From DATARH01 sp963778385 (GTDB taxonomy: Bacteria > Pseudomonadota > Alphaproteobacteria > ATCC43930 > CGMCC-115725): a DNA stretch of 64,000 nucleotides. The notes beneath the pieces are model-generated. The model worked only from the letters and a program-made list of their open reading frames with translations, was not told where the DNA came from and searched no databases. The DNA lies in the NCBI GenBank assembly GCA_963778385.1, contig CAVZUA010000041.1, positions 248,001 to 312,000 of the forward strand, read 5' to 3'. The translations under genes and the position numbers were made by a program. Position 1 is the first letter of the stretch, and each line of letters starts with the position of its first letter. Shown here in pieces: positions 1 through 8,780 of the stretch.

Positions 1-2290
1 GCACCTGCTCTACCGGGACTTAACCCGAGCGCGCCGTATCCTGCTGCTCGACGCTGGCCCGTTCGTGCTGACGGAGCATGTGCAGAACCTGCCGATGCTC
101 GGGCTGAACGTGCCGGGCCCGACCATGGTCGACCCCGGCGTCGCGCGAAACGAAGTTTGGGGTTTGCCCTGGCGCACGGACGTGCAGGGCGGATTTCCGG
201 GCCTCGCCTACGCGCTTGGGGGACGGTCACTGTTCTTTGGCGGCTGGTCGCCGCGACTGCTCGCGAGCGAGATGCCCGGCGCGTGGCCATTGGCTGTCGT
301 CAACGACCTCAACGGTCCTCTGGCCGACGGCCGACCTGGCTATTTTGTACAAGCGGCCACCCAGATCGGCACCGACGTAACCAACGATTTTATCTTTGGC
401 CCGCTGCATGAGGCTCTGCGTGCGCAGCTGCAGCAAGGGATCAATGCGGGGCATGTGACCGACGCGATACCGCTCGATCAGCTGCCGTTGACACTACCCG
501 GCGTTCCAGATGCGCAGGCTAATTTGTTCAAGCTCGAGGCGCCGCTGGCCGTGCAAGCGAATGCGCCTCGCGCCGGTTCTTTCCCGCTCAACAAATTCTC
601 GAGCGCGCCGCTGCTCATCGAAATAGCCCGAGCGGCGCAGTCGGAGTTGGGTGGTGACGACACGCGCAAGCGGCTGATGGTCGTGCCTAATTGCCACGTG
701 AGCCGGCTCGTTACCGATGGCAATGGGCCCGTCCGCCGGATCGTCCAGATAGACACCGGCCTCGGCCCCCTGCCAGTGCCGGAAGAGGCGGCCGTTATCC
801 TTGCACTAGGCACGATCGAAAATGCCCGGGTCGCCGCAATATCGCTGCCGGGTTTACCCGGCGGCGAGCGTCTCGGCGCGAATTTGATGGTTCACTTGCG
901 CTCCAATTTGACCATTCGCATCCCGCGGGCAGCGGTCGCCGGGCTCGACGCCGCGATCAACGATCTCCAGGCCTCGGCGCTGTTCGTCAAAGGCCGTCAT
1001 GATCATCCCGACCATCTATTTGGTCATTTCCATCTACAAATCACGGCCGCCGGCCTCGCCGGTCCGGGCACGGATTCGGAAGCCGAGCTATTCAAAAAAA
1101 TACCGGACTTTGACACGCTGAGCAGTTTTCAGGGCATCAGCGATCAGCATGTCGTTCTCACCATGCGCGGCATTGGCGAGTCGCGCCCCAATAACCCCGC
1201 GAGCCACGTGACCCTGTCCGATCAGCTCGATGAACTCAATCAGCGACGCGCTTTTGTTTCCATTAATCCGTCGGCGGAAGACTACCAGCTTTGGGACACG
1301 ATGGATCAGGCCGCGGAAGACGTGGCGCTCATCTTTGCCAATGGAAATGCCTACGAGGTGCTGGTCGGGAACGCCTTTCAACCGGTTGCCGCCGGCCAGT
1401 CGGCGTCGACCGTCCTGTCCCGGGCGAACCGCCGCGATGGTCTCGGCACGACGCACCACGAGGCCGGGACCCTGGCCTTTGGCGACGATCCGGCAATCGC
1501 GGTCACCAACGCGGATGCGCGGTTTCACCGCGTACCCAATCTCTACGTCGCCGGGCCAGCGCTGCTTCCGACCGTGGGATCGCCCAATCCAATGTTGACC
1601 GGCACGGCCCTGGCCCGCCGGCTGGCCGATCATCTCGCTGCGCCCTTCACCCCGGATGCCGGCTTCACCTCCTTATTCGACGGGGCGTCACTGCAACATT
1701 GGCGCATGTCGACGATCCGCAACGAGCCGGGCCACGATGATCCAGGGCATTTCGTCGTCGCGAACGGAGCACTGGTCGCCTCGCCGGGAACGAATATTGG
1801 CCTCTTGTGGAACGATCAGCCGACCCCAGCGGATTTTGTCCTCAAGCTGGAATGGCGCCGTTGGCAGGAGGATGCAAATTCCGGGGTGTTTATCCGCTTT
1901 CCCGACCCGGAATCCCGCAACTATGACAACACCGCTTTTGTCGGCGTCGATTTTGGCTTTGAGGTGCAAATCGATCAGCTGGCGGCGCCCGACGGCGCGG
2001 CGATCCATAAGACGGCAGCCATTTACAATTTTCAGGGTCCAAACGACCCGAACACGCTGCCGGTTCGCGGCGTCGGAGAATGGAACGCGTTTGAGATCCG
2101 GGTGCAGGGCCAGAGCTACACCATAATCCTCAACGGTGTTCAGGTGACCGCATTCAACTTTGTGGCGGGATCGGATGCCGCGCATCCGGACCGCGGTCTG
2201 CCAAGCACCAATGCCGTGCCGCGTTTTGTCGGATTGCAGACGCACACGGGCAAGGTCGCGTTCCGCAGGCTTCAAATCCAGGCGCTTTGA
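1..2290 (+). CDS. GMC-type oxidoreductase fused to a C-terminal DUF1080 domain (5' partial)
   Basis: The gene enters from outside the window; the frame is open from base 2, and the first codons read RRILLLDAGP, part of the GMC FAD-binding region. The GRSLFFGGWSPR stretch is typical of GMC flavoenzymes. The GMC C-terminal domain is clear from TTHHEAGTL (about 1450) and GSPNPMLTG (about 1576), which hold the conserved catalytic-site His/Asn region. From about 1665 a second domain starts with FTSLFDGASLQHWR and runs to the stop. This is a DUF1080 (3-keto-disaccharide hydrolase, LamG-like) domain with the usual SGVFIRFPDP motif. The family oxidises alcohols or sugars using FAD. The fusion suggests oxidation and then cleavage or binding of a sugar, but the substrate is inferred only. 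Truncated relatives of both domains occur at 20.2-21.1 kb. Confidence 0.85.
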   Translation, partial: HLLYRDLTRARRILLLDAGPFVLTEHVQNLPMLGLNVPGPTMVDPGVARNEVWGLPWRTDVQGGFPGLAYALGGRSLFFGGWSPRLLASEMPGAWPLAVVNDLNGPLADGRPGYFVQAATQIGTDVTNDFIFGPLHEALRAQLQQGINAGHVTDAIPLDQLPLTLPGVPDAQANLFKLEAPLAVQANAPRAGSFPLNKFSSAPLLIEIARAAQSELGGDDTRKRLMVVPNCHVSRLVTDGNGPVRRIVQIDTGLGPLPVPEEAAVILALGTIENARVAAISLPGLPGGERLGANLMVHLRSNLTIRIPRAAVAGLDAAINDLQASALFVKGRHDHPDHLFGHFHLQITAAGLAGPGTDSEAELFKKIPDFDTLSSFQGISDQHVVLTMRGIGESRPNNPASHVTLSDQLDELNQRRAFVSINPSAEDYQLWDTMDQAAEDVALIFANGNAYEVLVGNAFQPVAAGQSASTVLSRANRRDGLGTTHHEAGTLAFGDDPAIAVTNADARFHRVPNLYVAGPALLPTVGSPNPMLTGTALARRLADHLAAPFTPDAGFTSLFDGASLQHWRMSTIRNEPGHDDPGHFVVANGALVASPGTNIGLLWNDQPTPADFVLKLEWRRWQEDANSGVFIRFPDPESRNYDNTAFVGVDFGFEVQIDQLAAPDGAAIHKTAAIYNFQGPNDPNTLPVRGVGEWNAFEIRVQGQSYTIILNGVQVTAFNFVAGSDAAHPDRGLPSTNAVPRFVGLQTHTGKVAFRRLQIQAL

Positions 2291-2345
2291 CGCGGCGCAC
2301 ATCGGTATTCGAGTCGGCACGACTCGCTTTCTCGAGGGTGCGGCT

Positions 2346-3581
2346 ATGCGGATCCTTCATCTCACGACCGAATATCCGCCGCTGATTTACGGCGGCTTGG
2401 GCACCGCGGTTGGCGGGCTGGCGAGCGCGTCATCGCACGCCGGTATCGAGGTCGCAATACTGCTGGTGGGCGCCGGCGGCGATCCGTCCTATCGCCTACC
2501 GGCTGTGGAGGCGCGGCGCGAGCGGCAGTCGGGCATTTCGAAGGTAGCCGGCGTCCTGGTCCATCCCGTCGCGCATGCGGCTGCTGAGGCCTATGGCGCC
2601 CGCCTGATTGACGAGTGGCGACCCGACCTGCTGCACCTCCACGTGTTCTGGCTATGGCCGCTCGCCCGGGCGCTATCGGCCCACGGCAAGATCCCGCTCG
2701 TCTATACCGCGCACTCGCTCGACCGCGCCGAGTATGAGCAGGGCGATGGGCCGGTAGAATGCCTTGGCCAGTGGGACACCCAGGCAGAGGTGATCAACGC
2801 CGCCGATCGGATCGTAACCCTCACCTGCAGCGAGCAAGACTTGCTGCTGAGCTATTGTCCCGGAGTGAAGGACCGTATCCGCGTCGTCGGCAACGGGATC
2901 GATGATAGCGGAGCGGCCCGGCGCGCAGCTCTTGGCCGCAAAGCTAATAAGGCACCGCTAATCCTCTTCACCGGCCGCTTTGTCGAGCGCAAGGGCGTGA
3001 GGGATTTTCTCGCTGCCGCTCGGGCGGTGCTCACGATCAATCCGGCCACACGGTTTGTGCTCGCCGGCGGCCACCGCCATTGCGACGGCGAAACCATGGC
3101 GCGACATTGGATGCCGGCGGAGCTATCGGCGCAGCGCGGTCAATTCGAATTTACCGGCTGGCTCTCGGCCGAAGAACTGGCGCGCTGGTACGCAACGGCG
3201 GACATACTAGTCGTGCCGAGCTGGTACGAGCCGTTCGGGATGGTGGTTCTCGAAGGCATGCTTTATGGGCTGCCGATCATTGCAACCGACATCGGCGGCC
3301 CAGCGGAAATTCTTGAACCCGGTCGGACCGGACTGCTGGTGCCGCCGCGCGATCCCGAGCAGCTGGCGCGAGCGATCATTGGACTCATCGGAGCGCCACA
3401 GACGCGGCGGCGCCTTGGGCTCGTCGCGGCGCGCGTCGTTCGTCAAACATGGTCCTATACTCGGGTGGTCGATGAGATGCGGTCGGTCTATGACGAGGCA
3501 ATCGCGGAAGCCAAGCTGCGGCAGGAACCGTTCCCCAGCGGCAAAAACGGGCTGACGCAGGATCGCCCGCGAGCAAACTGA
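2346..3581 (+). CDS. GT4-family glycosyltransferase (GT-B fold)
   Basis: This 411-residue protein starts with MRILHLTTEYPPLIYGGLG, the N-terminal sugar-nucleotide-site loop shared with glycogen-synthase-like GT-B enzymes. It ends with a GT4 nucleotide-binding domain holding SWYEPFGMVVLEGM (the E-x7-E motif) and ATDIGGPAEIL. It should transfer a sugar from a nucleotide donor to a glycan or other acceptor in the cytoplasm. The ATG at 2346 was chosen over longer options because it follows a GAGGGT site and begins exactly at the fold. It lies 55 bases behind the GMC-DUF1080 gene on the same strand and may be co-transcribed. Acceptor unknown. Confidence 0.85.
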   Translation: MRILHLTTEYPPLIYGGLGTAVGGLASASSHAGIEVAILLVGAGGDPSYRLPAVEARRERQSGISKVAGVLVHPVAHAAAEAYGARLIDEWRPDLLHLHVFWLWPLARALSAHGKIPLVYTAHSLDRAEYEQGDGPVECLGQWDTQAEVINAADRIVTLTCSEQDLLLSYCPGVKDRIRVVGNGIDDSGAARRAALGRKANKAPLILFTGRFVERKGVRDFLAAARAVLTINPATRFVLAGGHRHCDGETMARHWMPAELSAQRGQFEFTGWLSAEELARWYATADILVVPSWYEPFGMVVLEGMLYGLPIIATDIGGPAEILEPGRTGLLVPPRDPEQLARAIIGLIGAPQTRRRLGLVAARVVRQTWSYTRVVDEMRSVYDEAIAEAKLRQEPFPSGKNGLTQDRPRAN

Positions 3582-3845
3582 GCCGTTAACAGCGCGGGGA
3601 CGAGGTGCCATCGCATGTGGCCTCGTGTGAAGCCATTCGCGATTCCGCCCGAAATGATCATTCAGCACGTATTCAATAAATATCGGTAGGCGGTAATCGC
3701 CCCTCGCCCGCCGGACCGTGAAGGCCGTATGCCCAGGTCGACCGCGCGCTGCACCTGCACCTGCTTATCCGCGAGGAAAAATTTTCTGTTGTATTCACAA
3801 AGGGATCGATGAGTTTCCAGCTATGTTCCGGAACGGAGGCATGCG

Positions 3846-4925
3846 ATGAGGCTTTGGCATCAGGGCGGTCCCCTTCTGGCCATCGGGTCCGCGCTTTTAT
3901 TCGGCGCCAGCACGCCCGTGGCGAAGCTGTTGCTCGGCAATGTGGATCCACTGCTGCTCGCCGGCCTTCTCTATCTCGGTTCGGGCCTTGGACTCGGCGC
4001 AACTTTGCTGGTCCGGCGGTTATCCGGTGCCGTCCAATCCGAAGCTCCGCTGAGACGCCGCGACCTGCCTTGGCTTGGCCTCATCGTGCTGTTTGGCGGC
4101 GTTCTCGGACCTGCGCTGCTCATGCTGGGCCTCGCAACGACCCCGGCTGCAACGGGATCGCTGCTGCTTAATACCGAGAGCCTCGCCACCATGGCGATTG
4201 CCTGGCTCGTGTTTCGTGAAAATCTCGATCGGCGAATTTTTATCGGTGCGATGGCGATCCTTGCGGGCGCCATCTTGCTGTCCTGGCCCAGCCGGGGCGT
4301 TTCCGCCTCGGGGTTCGGCTCTGGCTCCCTGATCATTGTCGGGGCCTGCCTGTGCTGGGGGATCGATAACAATCTCACGCGCAAGCTCAGCGCCGCCGAC
4401 CCTATGCAGACCACGGCGATCAAGGGGCTGGCCGCCGGTGCTGTCAATACCGCGCTCGCGCTGGCGCATGGCGCCGCCCTCCCCTTCCCCGGCCTGATCC
4501 TCGCGGCCGGCGTTGTTGGGTTGCTCGGGTACGGCGTGAGCCTCGTGTTTTTTGTCCTTGGCCTGCGCTATCTCGGCGCCGCGCGTACCGGCGCCTATTT
4601 TTCGACCGCTCCCTTCATCGGCGCGGCGCTGGCGCTTCCGCTCTTCGGCGAGGCTCCGAGCTGGGCCTTGGTCGGCGCGGCGGCGCTTATGGCGGTCGGC
4701 GTTCACCTCCATCTCGCCGAGACGCACGAACACCCGCATGTGCATGAGCCGCTCGACCACGAGCACCGGCATGTCCACGACGCCCACCATCGGCACGCGC
4801 ATGGGCCGGGCGATTCCGCCGAGGAGCCGCACAGCCACCGGCATCGGCACGAGCGCCTCGCTCACAAGCATCCGCATTATCCGGACCTGCATCACCGCCA
4901 CGAGCACGCGCACGAAGATGCTTAA
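3846..4925 (+). CDS. DMT/EamA-family transporter with a histidine-rich C-terminal tail
   Basis: A 359-residue inner-membrane protein. Residues 1-285 form two EamA repeats of about five helices each (SALLFGASTPVAKLLLG opens the first; a second begins near GACLCWGIDNNLTRKL). DMT exporters move small metabolites or amino acids. The last 70 or so residues are a hydrophilic tail with about 26 histidines in HxH, HEH and HRH patterns, which ordinary EamA proteins lack. Such tails in metal transporters bind Zn, Ni or Co, so metal sensing or transport is inferred. A GGAGG site lies seven bases before the ATG. The gene ends head-on with the ATP-grasp gene, the stops overlapping by four bases. Confidence 0.8.
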   Translation: MRLWHQGGPLLAIGSALLFGASTPVAKLLLGNVDPLLLAGLLYLGSGLGLGATLLVRRLSGAVQSEAPLRRRDLPWLGLIVLFGGVLGPALLMLGLATTPAATGSLLLNTESLATMAIAWLVFRENLDRRIFIGAMAILAGAILLSWPSRGVSASGFGSGSLIIVGACLCWGIDNNLTRKLSAADPMQTTAIKGLAAGAVNTALALAHGAALPFPGLILAAGVVGLLGYGVSLVFFVLGLRYLGAARTGAYFSTAPFIGAALALPLFGEAPSWALVGAAALMAVGVHLHLAETHEHPHVHEPLDHEHRHVHDAHHRHAHGPGDSAEEPHSHRHRHERLAHKHPHYPDLHHRHEHAHEDA

Positions 4926-5977
4926 CGCGCGTGGTGCAGCCGCTCCTTGGTCAGGCGCGCGATTGCGGCTGGGGCCTCGTCGGGGATAGCGAAGACCGAA
5001 CTCACATTGATCTCGCACAACACATAGGTGTCCTCGCCCTCCGCCGTGCGCGGTCCGTAGAGAAAGTCGGCATCCCAAATGATCGGCAGCTCGGCAGCGG
5101 CGATGCCGAGCGCTTCCATCATTTGCGGCACCCATTCGGCTTCCATCTGCCGCCGCAGCGCTTGAAAGGGCGCAGCGTCCGGACCATGCATGATCCGCGG
5201 CCCCGGTTGTGCCGCCGGAGAATCCGGCCCCTCGGGCGGCGGCGGGATGAGCGCCTTGATCAGCTGATGCCCAAAGCCGGCGACCTTATCCGCGCCCACG
5301 TAATAGCGGATCATTCCCTCGGGCAGGCGTGGCTGGAACGGCTGGTCGATCAGGCAGCCGCCCCACTCGAAATAACCCTCGCAGCTCTTGATGAACGCCG
5401 CGAGAGACGTGTCCCCGGGGACGCTGCCGCGGCGCGCTTCGAGCACGCGCACGTCACCGCTGGGCAGCAGTTCAACTTTCCAGACCCCTTGCCCGCCATT
5501 GCCTCGATTTTGCTTGAGCACGCGCGGCCCGGAGGCCTTGAGCCGTGCGGGGAATTCCGCCGCGAAGGCGGCCACTGTGGGATAAAGCTGCGTCTCGACA
5601 CCCCACCCAAGATGCCGGGTGTGATAGAGGATTTCCTTGGTCCCCATCTTGAGAATCGTATCGGGGTGGGTGCTTACCCAGGGCCCCCGCCCCGCCACGT
5701 CGCGCAGCAAAATGTCCAGTGCCGCGCGGGTCTTGCCGTTTTGGAGCGGGTCGACCCACACAAGCACGCCAGCGGTGGCCAGGAGCTGCGCGCGGACCTC
5801 GTCCTCGAATTCCTCGTCATAGACCGCGGGCTCGGCGTCAATGCCCATCGCGGCGAGCTCCTCGAAGATGCGGAAGAAGCGGTTGTTTTGCGGCGTCGCG
5901 GCGCGCCGGGCCTCGGCGTCGCCGCGCCACAGGATCGCGACTTTCGAGGGATCGACTTTTGCATCACGTCCGGTCAT
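4922..5977 (-). CDS. Cj0069-type ATP-grasp-like protein
   Basis: About 351 residues. The start at 5977 follows a GAGGAG site and gives MTGRDAKVDPSKVAILWRGD. The protein resembles the uncharacterised Cj0069 family: an N-terminal segment with ILWRGDAEAR, a central RVLKQNRGNGGQGVWKVE resembling the ATP-grasp phosphate-binding glycine loop, and a C-terminal CEINVSSVFAIPDEAP containing the E-x-N metal-binding motif of ATP-grasp ligases. Members likely form an amide or peptide bond using ATP, but the substrate is unknown. It reads away from the chromate transporter pair and converges on the DMT exporter. Confidence 0.7.
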   Translation of the reverse strand: MTGRDAKVDPSKVAILWRGDAEARRAATPQNNRFFRIFEELAAMGIDAEPAVYDEEFEDEVRAQLLATAGVLVWVDPLQNGKTRAALDILLRDVAGRGPWVSTHPDTILKMGTKEILYHTRHLGWGVETQLYPTVAAFAAEFPARLKASGPRVLKQNRGNGGQGVWKVELLPSGDVRVLEARRGSVPGDTSLAAFIKSCEGYFEWGGCLIDQPFQPRLPEGMIRYYVGADKVAGFGHQLIKALIPPPPEGPDSPAAQPGPRIMHGPDAAPFQALRRQMEAEWVPQMMEALGIAAAELPIIWDADFLYGPRTAEGEDTYVLCEINVSSVFAIPDEAPAAIARLTKERLHHAR

Positions 5978-6003
5978 GCGGCACTCCTCGCTTGGCGAGA
6001 GGC

Positions 6004-6048
6004 GCAGAGCTTGGACCAATGTCTGAAGGGGTGCCTGCTTCGACCCCG
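6004..6048 (+). repeat. Dispersed hairpin repeat, copy 1
   Basis: Begins GCAGAGCTTGGAC and ends in a hairpin with arms GGGGT (6028-6032) and ACCCC (6043-6047). Its loop contains CCTGC, complementary to the upstream GCAG. The same layout recurs at 11393, 11694 and 25116. Here both arm ends differ (T/A instead of A/T) but pairing is kept. It lies between the ATP-grasp gene and the chromate transporter pair. Confidence 0.6.
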
Positions 6049-6095
6049 CGCTATGCTATTGGCTCCCCTTACGATTGACAACCCGGCCGGTCACC

Positions 6096-6668
6096 ATGTC
6101 GGCGATCACGGATAACCCACCCCGCCCGTCGCGCGTACCACTGAGCGCGATCGCCGTCGCTTTTCTAACCGTCTCCTCGTTCGGTTTTGGCGGCGGGATC
6201 GTCTGGGCACGCCGGATCGCGGTTGAGCGCCGCCGCTGGCTCAGCGAGGCAGAGTTCCTCGACATCGTCAGCCTCACCCAGTTCCTGCCGGGACCTAATA
6301 TCGTTGGGATTGCGGTTTGTGTCGGTGCCAAGTTGCGCGGCGGTGCCGGCGCCCTGGCGGCGATCGCCGGCTTTCTGTTGATCCCGTGGAGCATTGGCCT
6401 CGCGATTGGGGTGACTTGCCTCGAATACGCCCATACGCCCCTGTTGCGGAACATCCTGGGTGGAATTTCAGCGACGGCGGCAGGACTCCTCGTTGCTACG
6501 GGCGTGAGGCTGCTACTGCCTCACCGCCGTCGTCCCGCCGCGATCATCTTCGCTGCCCTCGCCCTCGTCTTACTGGCGTTCAGCAAGTTGCCGCTTCTCG
6601 CGGTGCTATTCGTCCTGGCGCCCGCGAGTATCGTTGTTGCGGCGCTGTTTCCTGCTGGTGCGCGATGA
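6096..6668 (+). CDS. Chromate transporter, N-terminal-type half (short-chain ChrA)
   Basis: About 190 residues, a single CHR domain. It has FLTVSSFGFGGG near the start, corresponding to the FGGP signature, QFLPGPN around residue 60, and four to six hydrophobic helices. Short-chain CHR proteins work as pairs to export chromate (or sulfate-like oxyanions) across the inner membrane. The ATG at 6096 is preferred, but no strong ribosome site is visible and a TTG at 6075 is also in frame. The stop overlaps the next start by four bases (ATGA), so the halves are translationally coupled. Confidence 0.85.
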   Translation: MSAITDNPPRPSRVPLSAIAVAFLTVSSFGFGGGIVWARRIAVERRRWLSEAEFLDIVSLTQFLPGPNIVGIAVCVGAKLRGGAGALAAIAGFLLIPWSIGLAIGVTCLEYAHTPLLRNILGGISATAAGLLVATGVRLLLPHRRRPAAIIFAALALVLLAFSKLPLLAVLFVLAPASIVVAALFPAGAR

Positions 6669-7198
6669 TGTCTCCTGGCGCGCCGATCGCCCTGACCGCG
6701 CAGCTTGCGCTGCTGTCGGCGATCAGCTTTGGTGGCTTTCCGACCGTATTGCCGGATGTGCGTGCGTTTGTCGTCACGACGCATGGTTGGATGACCGACC
6801 AGGACTTCACCAACATCTTCGCGATGGCTCAGGCGATTCCTGGCCCCAACATGATCCTGATGATGGGGCTGGTCGGATGGAAGGTCTGGGGACTTCCGGG
6901 CGCGCTCGCGAGCTCGACCGCCACTTTTGCGCCGCCGTGCGCGATCTACTTCGCTGCATTCCGGCTGTGGGACCGCTTCCGCGACGCGGGCTGGCAGCGC
7001 AGCGTACGCACGGGCCTCGCCCCCGTCACGGTCGGGCTGATCATGGCGAGCGGCATCGTGATGGGACGGGCCGCCGACACGAGCTGGCAGGGCGTAGCGA
7101 TAAGCCTCGCCGCGGCCACGGCTCTGCTGACGACCCGCCTCAATCCGATTTGGCTGCTGGTCGCCGGTGGCATGCTCGGCGGCCTGGGTGTGCTTTAA
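6665..7198 (+). CDS. Chromate transporter, C-terminal-type half (short-chain ChrA)
   Basis: A 177-residue membrane protein with a second CHR domain: SAISFGGFPTVLPDVR near the N-terminus and AQAIPGPNMILMMG around residue 55. Its ATG lies inside the stop of the preceding half (ATGA, 6665-6668). The pair is the split equivalent of the two-domain ChrA encoded at 23.5-24.9 kb. It converges on a TauE/SafE gene ten bases away, with a short GGGG/CCCC hairpin between the two stops. Confidence 0.85.
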   Translation: MMSPGAPIALTAQLALLSAISFGGFPTVLPDVRAFVVTTHGWMTDQDFTNIFAMAQAIPGPNMILMMGLVGWKVWGLPGALASSTATFAPPCAIYFAAFRLWDRFRDAGWQRSVRTGLAPVTVGLIMASGIVMGRAADTSWQGVAISLAAATALLTTRLNPIWLLVAGGMLGGLGVL

Positions 7199-7208
7199 GA
7201 GGGGCGTG

Positions 7209-7952
7209 TTACCCCCCGCGAATGAGCAGCGCGAGTCCGGACAGCAGCAAAAGCCCCAGGACAATTTTCCGAAAGCCTGCCTCGTTAAGGTGGCCGAAGG
7301 ATTTGAGGCCCGCCCAGGTGCCGAGCGCCAGCGCCGGCAATCCGAGCAGGAAGAGCCAGGCCGTCTCCGTGCCGATCTTTCCTGTGCCGCCAAGCCAAAG
7401 AGCGATCATCACGAAGGTCGCGACGCCGACGGGCTGAAATACGGCGCGCTGCTCGGCCGCCGGCCAGCCGCGAAGATTGCACCAAACCACAGTGGCGAGG
7501 CCGGCAAGACCCGTCGCGCCTCCCACCACACCATTGACGACACCGACCGTGCCGTCCGCGACAAAGCCGGCGTTGGCCGCCGCGGCCGAGCTGGGCCGGA
7601 ACCAGTTATAGAGGGCGAAGGCTATCAGCACAGCGCCGACGGCCATCCGCATCTGAGCCGCCGGCGCCCATTGCAGTAGCGCGGCGCCGAGCGGGACCCC
7701 GAGCGCACTGCCGATGACAAACGGCACAATGCGGGCGGGCTTTACCGCCTGCCGCAGCTTCCACACCGAGACCCCTTGCACGATAAGGGCGAAGGCAGCG
7801 ATCAGCGGCGTGACTTGCGCGGGCGGCAGGAAATGCAGCCACACCGCGGCCGCGACGATGCCGAAGGCAAACCCGGCGAGGCCGGTGACGTAGGCCGCCG
7901 CGAAGGCGCCTGCGGTGAATAAGACAAGATCAAGGATCTGGAGGCCAAGCAT
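7209..7952 (-). CDS. TauE/SafE-family membrane transporter
   Basis: A 247-residue inner-membrane protein with about eight hydrophobic helices and the two glycine-rich repeats of the TauE/SafE family (AAYVTGLAGFAFG near the start; VVNGVVGGATGLAG in the middle). Family members export sulfite, sulfonates or related organic anions. The start at 7952 is chosen because it follows a GGGGTG site and begins with the first helix; a longer reading to 8192 adds an arginine-rich, unlikely leader. It converges on the chromate exporter pair, suggesting an oxyanion theme, which is inference. Confidence 0.8.
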   Translation of the reverse strand: MLGLQILDLVLFTAGAFAAAYVTGLAGFAFGIVAAAVWLHFLPPAQVTPLIAAFALIVQGVSVWKLRQAVKPARIVPFVIGSALGVPLGAALLQWAPAAQMRMAVGAVLIAFALYNWFRPSSAAAANAGFVADGTVGVVNGVVGGATGLAGLATVVWCNLRGWPAAEQRAVFQPVGVATFVMIALWLGGTGKIGTETAWLFLLGLPALALGTWAGLKSFGHLNEAGFRKIVLGLLLLSGLALLIRGG

Positions 7953-8172
7953 GACGCACCCCATCGCTTCCGCTGTCGTTATCGACGCAGCGGGGATAGG
8001 GCAACGCTTGGCCATTATTCGGCTTGAGGGTGGTTGCCGGATACCTATTCCGATTATCGCGTCGGGTTGTAGCGGGGTCAACCGAAGGTTCTGACAGCTG
8101 AACACCGGCAACACCTGCACAAATGCTGAATTCAGCCTATGATACCTTCGGTGTGGCTTTGCGGGAGAACCG

Positions 8173-8613
8173 ATGCTCCGGCGCCTTCTCATCGGCTGCT
8201 TGCTGGTCGGCGCGCTCGGGAATGCAACCCCCTCGCTCGCCGAAGTTCATCCGCAGGCGGCCGACACTGCGCTAATTGAAGACGATATCGTTGGGTCGGG
8301 CTTCGAAGTCGGCGAGCAACGCCCGGCACGGCATGCCTTCAGGCGTCTGGGAGGCAGCCGCGCGCGTTCTTCTTTCGGCGACGCCGCCAAGGCGATTAAG
8401 GCGGCGCGAGAGGAGCTTGGCCGGCGCGAGCCTGGACTTGGTGCGGCGCTTGTCGCCGCGTTTCCGCGAACGCGCCGGGACGATGTGGTCGGCACCATGA
8501 TCCGGTCCGGTGACAGCATTCGCTTCAACCGGACCTATGTTTTAAGCCTAAGCCGCGATCAGCTTCTCGATCATATGTGGCAACTCGCGGTTTCGCTTCA
8601 GAGCCGGTATTGA
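8173..8613 (+). CDS. Hypothetical exported protein
   Basis: A 146-residue protein with a clear signal peptide (MLRRLLIGCLLVGALGNATPSLA, cleavage after residue 23 or so), then a charged, low-hydrophobicity domain with no recognised motif. A GGGAG site precedes the ATG by a few bases. It stands alone between divergent TauE/SafE and the MATE gene. No function is assigned. Confidence 0.5.
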   Translation: MLRRLLIGCLLVGALGNATPSLAEVHPQAADTALIEDDIVGSGFEVGEQRPARHAFRRLGGSRARSSFGDAAKAIKAAREELGRREPGLGAALVAAFPRTRRDDVVGTMIRSGDSIRFNRTYVLSLSRDQLLDHMWQLAVSLQSRY

Positions 8614-8780
8614 ATGGCTCGGTCCAGTGCGCGGCGCCGATCAGGACAAGCGCACGATCGATCTCGTTTAGCCCGCCCGGACCGCCTTCAAAGGCACCCG
8701 GACACCGGGGACCAACCCGTGTACTCATGACAATCTCCTCGATCTAAGCGACAGCCTGGGTCAATGGAGCGGCGTGCCAG

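Noticed and set aside
3600..3630. Hairpin after the GT4 gene (ACGAGG and CCTCGT) as a terminator
   Set aside because: Stem is interrupted and no T run follows.
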